In this document: positions 40,905 to 49,626 of the stretch, one piece after another
Position numbering within the stretch: position 1 is the stretch's first letter
Layout: every line of letters starts with the position of its first letter
Source: Rhizocola hellebori
Lineage (GTDB): Bacteria > Actinomycetota > Actinomycetes > Mycobacteriales > Micromonosporaceae
Direction: 5' to 3'
Assembly: GCF_016862955.1 (NCBI RefSeq)
Contig: NZ_BONY01000015.1
Coordinates: 102,561-166,560, forward strand
DNA length: 64,000 bases
Position numbers and translations under genes: made by a program
Notes under the pieces: model-generated
Told to the model about the DNA's origin: nothing
Databases searched by the model: none
Seen by the model: the letters and a program-made list of their open reading frames with translations, nothing else

Positions 40905-41549
40905 TCAGGCGTTCACGGTCTCGCGCCGTGGTTGCGGCTCGACCGCGGCGAAGGGGACTGTCCTGGGGGTGAGGAAGGCGTGCACCAGCCCGGCGAGGGC
41001 GAGCAGGAGCATGACTGCGGCGGCCAGATAGGCGACGGTGGCGGCCTGGCCCGCTTTGGTGCCGAACTCGCTGAAGCCGTAGGTGGTCAGCAGCAGCCCG
41101 CGCAGGGTTTCGCCCTTGAACACGGTCTCGCGCTGGGCCGTGATGTCGGTGAGCTGCTTTTGCAGGTCGGGCACGGCAGCGGGATTCGTCTTCTGCGCCT
41201 CGGCGATCCTCGTGCGCAGCTCGGCTTGCGGCACGCCAAGGTCGGCGTAGGTCTTGCCGCCCGCGGTCGACTTGAGGTGCAGACCGATGAAGTTGTTCGC
41301 ATAGCACTCAGCCTGTTTTCCGGTGGTCAGTTTCTGGCCGGCGTTTTCCACCAAGCAGGGGAACTGCTTCTCCTCCTGGGTCAGAGTGTCAGCCGTCTTG
41401 AACGTGATGTTCTGCTGGGCAAGCTGGTCTGCGACATAGGTGGTGGCGAAGTTCGCGTTGGCGGACAAGACGATTCCGGCGATGAGCAGCAGAGCCGCGA
41501 TGGCGACACCGCCCACGCTGAACAGGATGTCGAGGGTTCTGCGCTTCAT
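40905..41549 (-). CDS. Membrane protein of unknown function with an extracytoplasmic loop
   Basis: A 214-residue protein with an N-terminal span (LFSVGGVAIAALLLIAGIVL), a central extracytoplasmic region of about 120 residues containing two cysteines (QFPCLVEN, AECYANN) and a C-terminal span (AATVAYLAAAVMLLLALAGLVHAFL). I start it at ATG 41549, preceded by GGGAG; the frame opens upstream without support. It lies near the DosS-like kinase and DUF1918 genes, and a DevR-like half-palindrome lies about 125 bases before it. Function unknown. Confidence 0.8.
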   Translation of the reverse strand: MKRRTLDILFSVGGVAIAALLLIAGIVLSANANFATTYVADQLAQQNITFKTADTLTQEEKQFPCLVENAGQKLTTGKQAECYANNFIGLHLKSTAGGKTYADLGVPQAELRTRIAEAQKTNPAAVPDLQKQLTDITAQRETVFKGETLRGLLLTTYGFSEFGTKAGQAATVAYLAAAVMLLLALAGLVHAFLTPRTVPFAAVEPQPRRETVNA

Positions 41550-41630
41550 GGTGTGCTCCCTGGGTGACGACTGCGCTTTTGTTGGCTGAGAACAGCTTGC
41601 AGCCCACAGCACAGGTCACGTCAGGAGTAC

Positions 41631-41684
41631 AGGTCCTGTCCGGATAGGACCTAGGACATCAATTCGGAGCAGGACCTTCGGCCC
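41631..41684. promoter_or_regulatory. Hairpin and DevR-like box between two minus-strand genes
   Basis: AGGTCCT (41631-41637) pairs with AGGACCT (41646-41652) over 8 bases, and GGACCTTCGGCCC at 41672-41684 resembles the DevR/DosR consensus GGGACYTTNGGCCC. They lie after the DUF1918 gene and upstream of the membrane-protein gene. They may be a terminator and a hypoxia operator respectively. Confidence 0.4.
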
Positions 41685-41692
41685 TTGCCTGC

Positions 41693-41896
41693 TTAGTCAG
41701 CACTCTGGTCGGAGGCCGGCTCGATCCGTGCCTCCGAGCCGGGAACAACCAGCGTTTCGTGGCCGTCGTCAAGCCAGCGCACGGTGTAGGGAGGGCTTCC
41801 GTCAGGGTGGGACACGGCCAGGATGACGCCGACGCGCCGGGTGTCACCCACGTGGATTCCCTCGACGACGAGACGGTCGCCAGTTCTTGCCTTCAT
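41693..41896 (-). CDS. DUF1918 domain protein
   Basis: A 67-residue single-domain protein. MKARTGDRLVVEG at the start and GEILxV-like VGVILAVSHPDGSPPYTVRWLDDGHETLVVPGSEARI in the middle are the DUF1918 signature, a small SH3-like beta fold widespread in actinobacteria. GGGAG precedes the ATG. It is divergent from the DosS-like kinase gene. Biochemical function is not known. Confidence 0.9.
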   Translation of the reverse strand: MKARTGDRLVVEGIHVGDTRRVGVILAVSHPDGSPPYTVRWLDDGHETLVVPGSEARIEPASDQSAD

Positions 41897-41978
41897 GGCG
41901 GTTCTCCCTTCGAGGATCAATTTTCTCACATATCCGGCACGGTATTGGGCGAAGGCGGGAAGGCATAGCATCGTCAGC

Positions 41979-43679
41979 GTGGCGGAGCAACAACAGTGGG
42001 CGTCGCTCGGGCTGACCCCCTTGTCCAGAGTGCGGCTCGACGAGCTCTTGCAGGAGCTGCTTGACCGGGTCGCCGAGGTGATGACCAGCCGGGAAAGGCT
42101 CAGCAGCCTGCTCGACGCGGTGGTGGGCATCGGCACCGACCTGGACCTGCGGTCGACGCTGGAGCGCATCGTCGTTTCCGCGTGCCATCTGGCCGGGGCC
42201 AAGTACGGCGCGCTGGGCGTGGTGGGCAGCGACCGCAAGCTTGTCGAGTTCATCACGCACGGGGTGGATCCGCGCACCCATGCGGCCATCGGCGATCTGC
42301 CCACCGGCAAGGGCGTTCTCGGCATGCTGATCGCCGATCCGCGTCCGGTGCGCATGCCGGACATCACCAAGCACGAACAATCGGCCGGATTTCCGCCCAA
42401 TCACCCCCCGATGCACAGCTTTCTGGGCGTCCCGGTGCGCATCCGCGACAAGGTGTTCGGCAACCTGTACCTGGCGGAGAAACAGGGCGCTGCCGAGTTC
42501 TCCGACGACGACGAGGAGATGATGGTCGCGCTGGCCGCGGCGGCCGGTGCCGCGATCGAAAACGCGCGCCTCTATGAGCTGGCCCAGCGTCGCCAGGACT
42601 GGCTGTCGGCCACCGCGGAGATCATCACCACCATGTCGGGCGCGGTCAGCCGTGACGAGTCGCTCGGCCTGCTGGTGCGCCGCACCCGGGAGGTGGGCCA
42701 GGCGGCCATGGTGGCGATCCTGCTGCGCGACGAAGCCACCGGCACGATGACCGTGGAAGCGGCCGAGGCCGGGCCGGAGATGATGCAGGGCCTGGTCGGG
42801 TTGACCTTTCCGGTCGCGGGCACCGCGTTTGAGGCGGTGCTGTCCGGAAACGCGCCAACGGTGCTCGAGCATGTCGGCAAGGCCGCGCCGTGGCCGGTGC
42901 CGTTGCCCGCGCTGCGAGCGGTGGTGGCGCCCTTCGCCGGGCGGCAGGGCGTGCTGCTGGTGGCCTGGCCGGGCGAGGCGCCGGGCGAGGATGAGCTGCT
43001 GCTGATCAGCTCGTTTGCGGCGCAGGCCGGTTTGGCGATGGAGCAGGCTCGGGCCCGCGACGATCGCGAGCAGCTGCTGGTGCTCTCCGACCGTGAGCGC
43101 ATCGCGCGCGATCTGCACGACGTGGTGATCCAGCGCCTGTTCGCCACCGGGCTTCAGTTGCAGATGGTGGCGGCGATGGCGGGCAAGCCGGAAGTGGCCA
43201 CGCGGGTCAACGCCGCGGTGGACGAGCTCGACAGCACCATCCGTGACATCCGCGCTGCCATCTTCCAGCTGCGGGCTCCGGTCGAGCAGTCGCTGCGCGG
43301 CGAGATCCGGGCGCTGGTGGACGCCGCTGCCGAGCCGCTGGGATTCAAGCCCACCGTGGTGATGGACGGCCCGGTGGACAGCGCGGTGCCCGACGAGGTG
43401 AAGGGCGATCTGCTGGCGGTGGTCCGGGAAGCACTGTCCAATGTGGTCCGTCATGCCCACGCGAGCAGGGTCGACGTCTTGATCAGGATCCACGGCGGTC
43501 AGGTGGCCGTGGAGGTGACCGACAACGGCCGGGGCGGTGCCGCCGAACGCGGCGGGCTGCGCAATCTGCGCGGCCGGGCCGAGCTTTTGGGCGGCCGGTT
43601 CAGCGTCTCCGAAGTGGAACCGAGCGGGACGAAGGTGGCGTGGAGCGCCGCGACAAGCTCCCCGGCGACCTCCGGCTAG
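41979..43679 (+). CDS. DevS/DosS-like GAF-domain sensor histidine kinase
   Basis: A 566-residue cytoplasmic kinase. Two GAF domains (about 55-200 and 215-365) precede a HisKA_3 domain with the phospho-acceptor His in RERIARDLHDVVIQRLF and a HATPase_c domain with the N-box EALSNVVRHAHAS and G-box DNGRGG. This is the mycobacterial DosS/DosT layout, sensing O2, NO, CO or redox through heme in GAF1. The GTG at 41979 gives the usual N-terminus; the open frame starts 156 bases upstream without support. No response regulator is adjacent, so the partner (DevR-like) is elsewhere. A DevR-like dyad overlaps its stop codon and precedes the nitroreductase. Confidence 0.9.
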   Translation: MAEQQQWASLGLTPLSRVRLDELLQELLDRVAEVMTSRERLSSLLDAVVGIGTDLDLRSTLERIVVSACHLAGAKYGALGVVGSDRKLVEFITHGVDPRTHAAIGDLPTGKGVLGMLIADPRPVRMPDITKHEQSAGFPPNHPPMHSFLGVPVRIRDKVFGNLYLAEKQGAAEFSDDDEEMMVALAAAAGAAIENARLYELAQRRQDWLSATAEIITTMSGAVSRDESLGLLVRRTREVGQAAMVAILLRDEATGTMTVEAAEAGPEMMQGLVGLTFPVAGTAFEAVLSGNAPTVLEHVGKAAPWPVPLPALRAVVAPFAGRQGVLLVAWPGEAPGEDELLLISSFAAQAGLAMEQARARDDREQLLVLSDRERIARDLHDVVIQRLFATGLQLQMVAAMAGKPEVATRVNAAVDELDSTIRDIRAAIFQLRAPVEQSLRGEIRALVDAAAEPLGFKPTVVMDGPVDSAVPDEVKGDLLAVVREALSNVVRHAHASRVDVLIRIHGGQVAVEVTDNGRGGAAERGGLRNLRGRAELLGGRFSVSEVEPSGTKVAWSAATSSPATSG

Positions 43680-43715
43680 GGTCTTTGGACCCTGATTTGA
43701 AGGGCCGGACGGCCC
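43678..43715. promoter_or_regulatory. Tandem DevR/DosR-like dyads
   Basis: AGGGTCTTTGGACCCT (43678-43693) has perfect 6-base arms and differs from the DosR core GGGACTTTAGTCCC at three positions. GGGCCGGACGGCCC (43702-43715) is a second dyad 23 bases further on, two helical turns away. They lie between the DosS-like gene and the Acg-like gene, 58 bases before the latter's start. Confidence 0.55.
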
Positions 43716-43773
43716 GTGGCGTTGCCGACATCCGGCACTGACCGGCGATGCCCTGGCGGCGGATCGTGGACCT

Positions 43774-44748
43774 ATGCCAGCACAGGAGAAGTCCATCAAG
43801 CAGGTGTTGCGGGATGCGGCGGTCGCCGCGACCGCGGCGCCATCGATATTCAACACCCAGCCTTGGCGCTGGCAGGCCGACGGCACCACGTTGCGGCTGT
43901 GGGCCGACCGCGAGCGCCAGCTGATGGTCGCCGACCCGGATGGGCGGCTGCTCACCATCAGCTGCGGGGTCGCCCTGCACCACGCGCGCCTGGCGCTTGC
44001 CGCGTCCGGTCATGAGGTGTCGGCAAAGCGGCTGCCCGACCCGGCCGATCCCGATCTGCTCGCCACCATCGAGCTGGCCGGCGCCCACCAGCCCACGGCG
44101 CAGCAGCTCCGGCTGCACGCTGCGATCGCCCGCCGCCGTACCGACCGGCGGGCCTTCGGCCCCGAACCGGTGCCGGCGGAGATCGCTCACGAATTGGTTG
44201 ACGCGGCCGAAGCCCAAGGAGCCCACCTGCACTTGGTGCGGCGCGCCGACATCGCCCGGCTGGCCTTCGCCGCCGCCCAGGCCGCAGCGCTTCAGCTGGC
44301 GGATTCGGACTATCGCAAGGAGCTCATCCGCTGGACACACCGGCCGACGTGGAGCGGTGACGGTGTGCCGACCGCGACCGCGGTGCAGGCCGCGCCGCGC
44401 GCGGTGCCTGTCCGTGACTTCGCACCCTTCGGCGGTCCGTCGATGTCAGCCGGGCCGCAGACCGACAACGGGGCCCTCTACGCGGTGGTGTTCACCGACG
44501 AAGACTCACCGGCGAGCTGGCTGCGCTCCGGCGAAGCGCTCTCCGCGGCCCTGCTCACCGCGACCGCCCACGGGCTGGGCACCGCGCCGATGAGCGATGT
44601 CACCGAGCTGACCGTCACCCGGGAACGGCTGCGGCACCTGCTTTCCGACATCGGCGTGCCGCAGCTGGCCGTGCGCATCGGCCATGCCCCGGCGGGCGAG
44701 CCGCCGCCGGTCCCGCGGCGCGCCCACGACCAGATCATCTATCCCTGA
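43774..44748 (+). CDS. Acg-like nitroreductase family protein
   Basis: A 324-residue protein of the Acg/nitroreductase family: two half-domains with IKQVLRDAAVAATAAPSIFNTQPWRW near the start (flavin phosphate contacts) and ALLTATAHGLGTAPMSDV near residue 275. In Mycobacterium tuberculosis such proteins (Acg) belong to the DosR dormancy regulon and seem to store flavin rather than reduce nitro compounds. The two DevR-like dyads upstream and the DosS-like kinase next door agree with hypoxia control. It ends 2 bases before the convergent LivF gene. Confidence 0.85.
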   Translation: MPAQEKSIKQVLRDAAVAATAAPSIFNTQPWRWQADGTTLRLWADRERQLMVADPDGRLLTISCGVALHHARLALAASGHEVSAKRLPDPADPDLLATIELAGAHQPTAQQLRLHAAIARRRTDRRAFGPEPVPAEIAHELVDAAEAQGAHLHLVRRADIARLAFAAAQAAALQLADSDYRKELIRWTHRPTWSGDGVPTATAVQAAPRAVPVRDFAPFGGPSMSAGPQTDNGALYAVVFTDEDSPASWLRSGEALSAALLTATAHGLGTAPMSDVTELTVTRERLRHLLSDIGVPQLAVRIGHAPAGEPPPVPRRAHDQIIYP

Positions 44749-44750
44749 CC

Positions 44751-45470
44751 TCACAGGCCGAGATAGATCTTCCGCACCCGGGCATCGTGGGTCAGGTCCG
44801 CCGACCGCCCGGACATCGCCACCTGACCGTTCTCCATGACCAGACAGGTGCTGGTCGCCTCGAAGGTGAGTTTGGCGTTCTGCTCGACCAGCAGCATGCT
44901 CAACCCCTGGCCCTTGAGCCGTTGCAGGACACCGAGAATCGTCTCCACCAAGATCGGGGAAAGGCCCATCGACGGTTCGTCGAGCAACAGCAGTTTGGGC
45001 TGAGACATGAGCGCGCGCCCGATGGCCAGCATCTGCTGCTGGCCGCCGGAAAGTGCGCCCGCCAGCCGGTCCTTCATCTCACCCAGCACCGGGAACAGCT
45101 CGTACACATCGGCCAGGCCAGCTCTGGTCTTGGCGTCCCAGGGCCGCGCATACGCGCCCAACAGCAGGTTCTTCTCCACCGACAGCCCGGAGAATACATG
45201 CCTTCCCTCGGGTACGTAGCCAATGCCGTGGCGCACCATATCCCTGGCCTTGACCCGGCTGAGGTCCACGTCACCGAAGCGCATCGACGACACCCGCCGG
45301 GGGACGAGTCCCATCAACGCCTTCAGCGCGGAGGACTTGCCCGCGCCGTTGGCGCCGATCACCCCGACCGACTCCCCGGCGGGCACGGTGAACCCGATGC
45401 CGTTGACGGCGCAGACGCCTCCATAGTGGACAGTCAGGTCGCTGACGCTGAACTCGAGTCCTTGCGTCAT
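44751..45470 (-). CDS. livF: Branched-chain-type ABC transporter ATP-binding protein LivF
   Basis: A 239-residue ATPase with Walker A GANGAGKSS, the GYVPEGRHVFSGLSVEKNLLLGAY segment specific to LivF, signature LSGGQQQM and Walker B LLLLDEPSMGL. The ATG at 45470 overlaps the stop of the LivM-LivG fusion gene (ATGA); the frame opens further upstream inside that gene. It is the last gene of the importer operon. HAAT-family importers carry branched-chain amino acids but also amides, urea and aromatic acids. Confidence 0.93.
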   Translation of the reverse strand: MTQGLEFSVSDLTVHYGGVCAVNGIGFTVPAGESVGVIGANGAGKSSALKALMGLVPRRVSSMRFGDVDLSRVKARDMVRHGIGYVPEGRHVFSGLSVEKNLLLGAYARPWDAKTRAGLADVYELFPVLGEMKDRLAGALSGGQQQMLAIGRALMSQPKLLLLDEPSMGLSPILVETILGVLQRLKGQGLSMLLVEQNAKLTFEATSTCLVMENGQVAMSGRSADLTHDARVRKIYLGL

Positions 45471-47284
45471 CGTGCCGCCTCCGTCTCGACGATCTCGGGT
45501 ACGTCCTCGGACATGGCCGAGTCGCCCAGGTACGCCTCCACCACCTGTGGCGCGCGGGCAACCTCGGCCGGGGTGCCGTCGGCGATGACCCGCCCGCTGG
45601 CGAGGACGGTCACCCGTTCGCAAAGCGACATCACGAGCCCCATGTTGTGTTCGATGATGACGACGGTGACTCCGCTCGCCCGGATCGATCGCACGATCTC
45701 ACTGAGCTGCCTCACCTCCTCGCCGTTGAGGCCGGCCGCGGGTTCGTCCAGCAGCAGCAGGGACGGCCGCCGCGCCATGGCCCGCGCGATCTCGACCCGG
45801 CGCTGCGTGCCGTAGGGCAACTCGCCGGGCGCCGAGTCGGCGAAGTCCGTCAGCCCAAATCGTTGCAGCAGCTCGTCGGCCTCGGCACGCAGGCTCTGGT
45901 CGTGACGCCAGACCCCGGCCTGCCACAGCACGTAACGCCAGTTGCTCAGAATCGAGGTCTGGTCGAGCGCCACCAGAAGGTTGTCGCGGACAGAGAGCAG
46001 TGCGAAGAGCCGCAGATTCTGGAACGTGCGGGCAATACCCTTGCGGGCCAGCACATGCGGGCTGGCCGCGGTCATGTCCTTGTCCGCCAGGTAGACCCGG
46101 CCGGCCGTGGGCCTATACAGGCCACTGACCACATTGAACAGTGTGGTCTTGCCCGAGCCGTTCGGGCCGACGATTCCCCTGATCTCTCCGGCGTTGACGG
46201 TCATCGAGATTTCCTGCAGCGCCTTGAGACCGCGGAAGTGCATGCTCACCTCGTCGATCCGCAGGATGGGCTCTGCGGCCGGCCGCGGCGTCTCGGCATA
46301 GGGCAGGAACGGACCCAGCTTGGGCACGGGCCCGGTATCGCCGGGCAGCCAGCCGACCCGGCGCAACAGTCCCCGTATTCGCTTGGGCAGCCCGGCCAGG
46401 CCGGTGGGGGCGAACACCACGGTCAGCACCACCACCGACCCGTAGGCCACCTGTGCGTAGGTGGGGTAGTCGACCAGAACCTCCCGCAGCAGGGACAGCG
46501 CCACCGCTCCGACCACGCAGCCGATCAGGCTCTGCCGCCCACCGATGATCACCATGGCGAGCAACAGGAACATGTTGGCGATGCTGAACGATTCGGGTGC
46601 CACATAACGGATCAGCCCGGCGTAGAGCACCCCGGCGAGGCCGCCGTAGATGCTGGAGAGGAAGAACGCGGTCATCCGCAGTTGCGGCACCTCGACCCCC
46701 ACCGCGCCTGCGGCGAGTGAGTCGTCACGCATCGCCCGCATCTTGCGCCCCAGCGGCGTGTGCACCACGAACAGGCCGAAGGCCAGCGCGAGCAGGAACA
46801 CCACGAGCTCGAGATAGTAGAAGAAATAGGCGTTGTGAAGGTCGATGCCGGGCAGCTCCGGGGCGGGGATGCCGGAAATGCCCTCGGCCCCACCGGCGAT
46901 GTGGGCGTTGGTGACCCAGTTGGTCAGGGCGAGCGCCAGGCCGAGCGTGACGATGCCGAGATAGTGCGATTGCATGCGCAGCGCCGGAGTGCCGACCAGC
47001 AGGCCGATCGTGGCCGCGATGAGCATGGCCAGCGCGGCGGCGGTCCAGAACCCGAAACCGGCCCGGGTGGTCAGGATGGCCGTTCCGTAGGCGGCTGCGC
47101 CGAAAAACGCGATCTGCGCCAGGTTGATCTGTCCGGCGACCCCCATCACCAGACCGAGGCCGATCGCGAGAATGGCGAACACGATGATGACGTTCGCGAC
47201 GTGGATCATGTACGAGTCGAGTTGGTAGGGCAGGTACCAGGCAAACGCCACGAGCGCCGCAATGCCAGCGATGCGGTATTTCAT
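45467..47284 (-). CDS. Fused LivM permease and LivG ATPase
   Basis: A 605-residue fusion. Residues 1 to about 325 are a LivM-type permease with about eight spans (GLGLVMGVAGQINLAQIAFFGAAAYG and GGLAGVLYAGLIRYVAPESFS are diagnostic). A linker leads to a LivG-type ATPase with Walker A GPNGSGKTT, ARTFQNLRLF, a degenerate signature LPYGTQRR and Walker B LLLDEPAAGLN. Fusing the subunits fixes 1:1 stoichiometry. The ATG at 47284 overlaps LivH by 4 bases; the open frame upstream lies in LivH. Confidence 0.92.
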   Translation of the reverse strand: MKYRIAGIAALVAFAWYLPYQLDSYMIHVANVIIVFAILAIGLGLVMGVAGQINLAQIAFFGAAAYGTAILTTRAGFGFWTAAALAMLIAATIGLLVGTPALRMQSHYLGIVTLGLALALTNWVTNAHIAGGAEGISGIPAPELPGIDLHNAYFFYYLELVVFLLALAFGLFVVHTPLGRKMRAMRDDSLAAGAVGVEVPQLRMTAFFLSSIYGGLAGVLYAGLIRYVAPESFSIANMFLLLAMVIIGGRQSLIGCVVGAVALSLLREVLVDYPTYAQVAYGSVVVLTVVFAPTGLAGLPKRIRGLLRRVGWLPGDTGPVPKLGPFLPYAETPRPAAEPILRIDEVSMHFRGLKALQEISMTVNAGEIRGIVGPNGSGKTTLFNVVSGLYRPTAGRVYLADKDMTAASPHVLARKGIARTFQNLRLFALLSVRDNLLVALDQTSILSNWRYVLWQAGVWRHDQSLRAEADELLQRFGLTDFADSAPGELPYGTQRRVEIARAMARRPSLLLLDEPAAGLNGEEVRQLSEIVRSIRASGVTVVIIEHNMGLVMSLCERVTVLASGRVIADGTPAEVARAPQVVEAYLGDSAMSEDVPEIVETEAAR

Positions 47285-48150
47285 GCCCGGTTCACCGTCC
47301 TTTCGCCAAAGATGCCGGTCGGCCGGATCATGATGATCATCGTGAAGACCAGGAAGGTGACCAGATCGGAGTAGCCCTGGAACCACCCTCCGGCGAAGGA
47401 GTCCAGCACCCCGATCGCGATGCCGCCGACGATCGCCCCGGGGATGCTGCCGAACCCGCCCAGGATGGCGCCGGCGAAACCTTTGATGCCAAGCATTCCG
47501 CCCATGGACGGGTTCACGTAGAGGAGCGGGCCGACCAGTCCACCGGCCAGGGCGGCCAGGGCCGCGCCGAGCATGAAGGCGATCGCGTTGCTGCGACCCA
47601 CGTGGATGCCCACGGCGGTGGCCGCCTCGTGGTCCATGGCGACCGCCTGCATCGCCGCGCCGCGCTTGGTTCGCTGCAGGAAATAGACCAGAAGCAGGGT
47701 GGCAGCCGTGGTAATAGCGAGCACCACCAGGTCGTAGGTCCGGATCCGCAGCCCGAATATTTGCACGGGCGCGACCGCGACCGGGTTGGGAACCGCGCGC
47801 CCTGTCGCGCCCCAGATGATGATCGCCACCGCTTCGAGCACGATGCCAAAGCCGATCGTGCCGATCAGCATCAGGTCGAAGTCCTTGTTCTCCAACGGCC
47901 GCAGCACGCGCTCGATGAACACGCCGATGAGCCCGGTCAGGCCGAGCGCGATGACCATCGCCACCGCGAAGGGCAGCTTGACGGAGAGGTAGAACGTCGA
48001 CGCGATGTATGCCCCGATCATCACCACGTTTCCGTGTGAGAAGTTGACCAGGCCCATCGTGCGGAACACGAGCGAGAACCCCATGGCCACGAGCGCGTAG
48101 ATGGCGCCGAGGCTCACCCCGCCGATGAACGTTTGAAGGAATACCTGCAT
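47281..48150 (-). CDS. livH: Branched-chain-type ABC transporter permease LivH
   Basis: A 289-residue permease with about eight spans. GGVSLGAIYALVAMGFSLVFRTMGLVNFSHGNVVMIGAYIA is the LivH N-terminal signature, and AMDHEAATAVGIHVGRSNAIAFMLGAALAALAG the coupling loop. ATG 48150 is preceded by GGGAG; the frame opens 42 bases upstream without support. Its stop overlaps the LivM-LivG fusion start. It lies 87 bases after the binding-protein gene. Confidence 0.92.
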   Translation of the reverse strand: MQVFLQTFIGGVSLGAIYALVAMGFSLVFRTMGLVNFSHGNVVMIGAYIASTFYLSVKLPFAVAMVIALGLTGLIGVFIERVLRPLENKDFDLMLIGTIGFGIVLEAVAIIIWGATGRAVPNPVAVAPVQIFGLRIRTYDLVVLAITTAATLLLVYFLQRTKRGAAMQAVAMDHEAATAVGIHVGRSNAIAFMLGAALAALAGGLVGPLLYVNPSMGGMLGIKGFAGAILGGFGSIPGAIVGGIAIGVLDSFAGGWFQGYSDLVTFLVFTMIIMIRPTGIFGERTVNRA

Positions 48151-48237
48151 GGCGCTCCCTGTGCAGACAAAGTCGTGGACCGAAACGGCCATCGCAGGCC
48201 AGGTGCTTGGCCCGCGATGACCGCCTTTTCCTGTCGG

Positions 48238-49389
48238 CTAGGCCGACACCAATTTCCCGTTCTTGATCAGCCCGATCGTGGTGGCAAAGATACCCACGCC
48301 GGTGTCGTCGAAGGCAAAGTTGCCCAGCAGCCCGGCGTGCTTAGTGCCCCGGATCGCGGTGGCCAATGCCTCACCGGTCGCGCCTTTGTTGTTCTTCAGA
48401 GCTGTGAAGAGGATCTGCGCGCCGTCGTAGGCCTTCGCCCCGTGCAGTTCGGCGTCCTCGTTGAACTTGGCTTTGTATGCGGCGGCGAACTTCTTCGTGG
48501 CGTCGTTGATGTCGTTGCTCAGATAGGGCGAGCTGACGATGCTGCCCTCGGCGTTGGCCACGCCGGCCGTGTCGACGAAGACCGGGGTGCCCTGCGGTGC
48601 CGCCCCGGCGAACGGAACTGTCAGGCCGAGGTCGCGGGCCTGCTTGACGATCAGACCGGATTGCACCTCTTCAGCTCCGATGAAGACCACCTGAGGGTTC
48701 TTCTGGCGAATCGTGGTCAGCGCTGCGCTGAAGTCCTTTTGATCCGTGGTCACGACCTGGTCGTCGAGCGGTGTCACGCCTCGGCTGGAGAGCGCCTTGA
48801 GGAAGGCGTCGTGCTCGCCTTTTCCGTACCCACCATTGTTGGTAATCATGGCAATGCTCTTGATTCCCTTGGTGTCCACAATGTACTTGGCCAGGGTCTC
48901 GTCATAGGTGGTACTGGTGGGGCCGTTGAGGAACAGGAAGGGGCTCTTCACCGCGACCAGACCGGGGGACTGGCCGGACGTGATGTTCGGGATCTTGCTC
49001 TCTTTCAGGATCGGCGCCATGGCAATGGTTACCGCGCTTTCGGCAGTGCCGAGCATGGCGATGTAACCTTCGGCGGCAATCTTGCGCGCCAGGTTGGTGC
49101 CGACCGTCGGGTCGCCCTGGTCGTCGAAGATGCCGAGCTCGATCTGCCGGCCGTTGATGCCCCCAGCCGCATTCCATTCATCCATCGCCAGCCGAACGCC
49201 TTTGAGCTCCCAGGCGCCGAGCGAGCTGAGCTGTCCGCTCTGGGCATCCACGAGCGCGATCTTGATCGGGCCTTCGGTGTTCTGTTTGTTGTTGTTGTCG
49301 CTGCCAGGTGCGGCGCAAGCCACGAGCACGACCGGTGTGGCGAGCGCCAGGAACAGGACGGCGGCACGCCGTCGCACGGACGAGAACAT
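48238..49389 (-). CDS. ABC transporter substrate-binding lipoprotein (LivJ-like)
   Basis: A 383-residue lipoprotein: signal MFSSVRRRAAVLFLALATPVVLVAC with a lipobox Cys, then the type I binding fold with IKIALVDAQSGQLSSLGAWELKGVRLAMDEWNAAGGINGR, VIAMITNNGGYGKGE-like hinge strands and SGLIVKQARDLGL. ATG 49389 is preceded by GAGGTGAT; GTG 49395 is also in frame. It heads the importer operon. The neighbouring AroE-like gene hints that the ligand may be a shikimate, quinate or other aromatic precursor rather than a branched-chain amino acid (inference). Confidence 0.92.
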   Translation of the reverse strand: MFSSVRRRAAVLFLALATPVVLVACAAPGSDNNNKQNTEGPIKIALVDAQSGQLSSLGAWELKGVRLAMDEWNAAGGINGRQIELGIFDDQGDPTVGTNLARKIAAEGYIAMLGTAESAVTIAMAPILKESKIPNITSGQSPGLVAVKSPFLFLNGPTSTTYDETLAKYIVDTKGIKSIAMITNNGGYGKGEHDAFLKALSSRGVTPLDDQVVTTDQKDFSAALTTIRQKNPQVVFIGAEEVQSGLIVKQARDLGLTVPFAGAAPQGTPVFVDTAGVANAEGSIVSSPYLSNDINDATKKFAAAYKAKFNEDAELHGAKAYDGAQILFTALKNNKGATGEALATAIRGTKHAGLLGNFAFDDTGVGIFATTIGLIKNGKLVSA

Positions 49390-49444
49390 GAACACATCAC
49401 CTCTGGAGTCGGGAGGAACGGGGTGGAGGTGCGATTAACTGTGG

Positions 49445-49533
49445 ACCACTGTGTGGTACTACTAGACCGCTGTATGGACTGGCTGTAACGTACGGGCGTC
49501 CGCTCGTTCTGGCAATAGGTCGAGTCCAGAACG
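49445..49533. promoter_or_regulatory. Inverted repeats and candidate promoter upstream of the Liv operon
   Basis: In the 237-base gap 49390-49626, CGTTCTGG (49505-49512) and CCAGAACG (49526-49533) form an inverted repeat, ACCACTGTGTGGT (49445-49457) a small dyad, and TAACGTAC (49486-49493) recurs inverted before the TetR gene at 50544-50551. On the minus strand TTGCCA, a 17-base spacer and TACGTT make a plausible promoter. Weak evidence for each. Confidence 0.35.
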
Positions 49534-49626
49534 TTACGGTTGGGTAAAAGACCGCTCTGACCAGGCAAGAGAGCCCGGGGGAGAGGTTAGCGCTGGATTT
49601 ACGCGTGCGGCTCATCCCTGCCTCGC

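Noticed and set aside
41844..43958. A 704-codon minus-strand open frame
   Set aside because: Shadow of the DosS-like kinase; translation is repetitive and His/Arg-rich with no domain.
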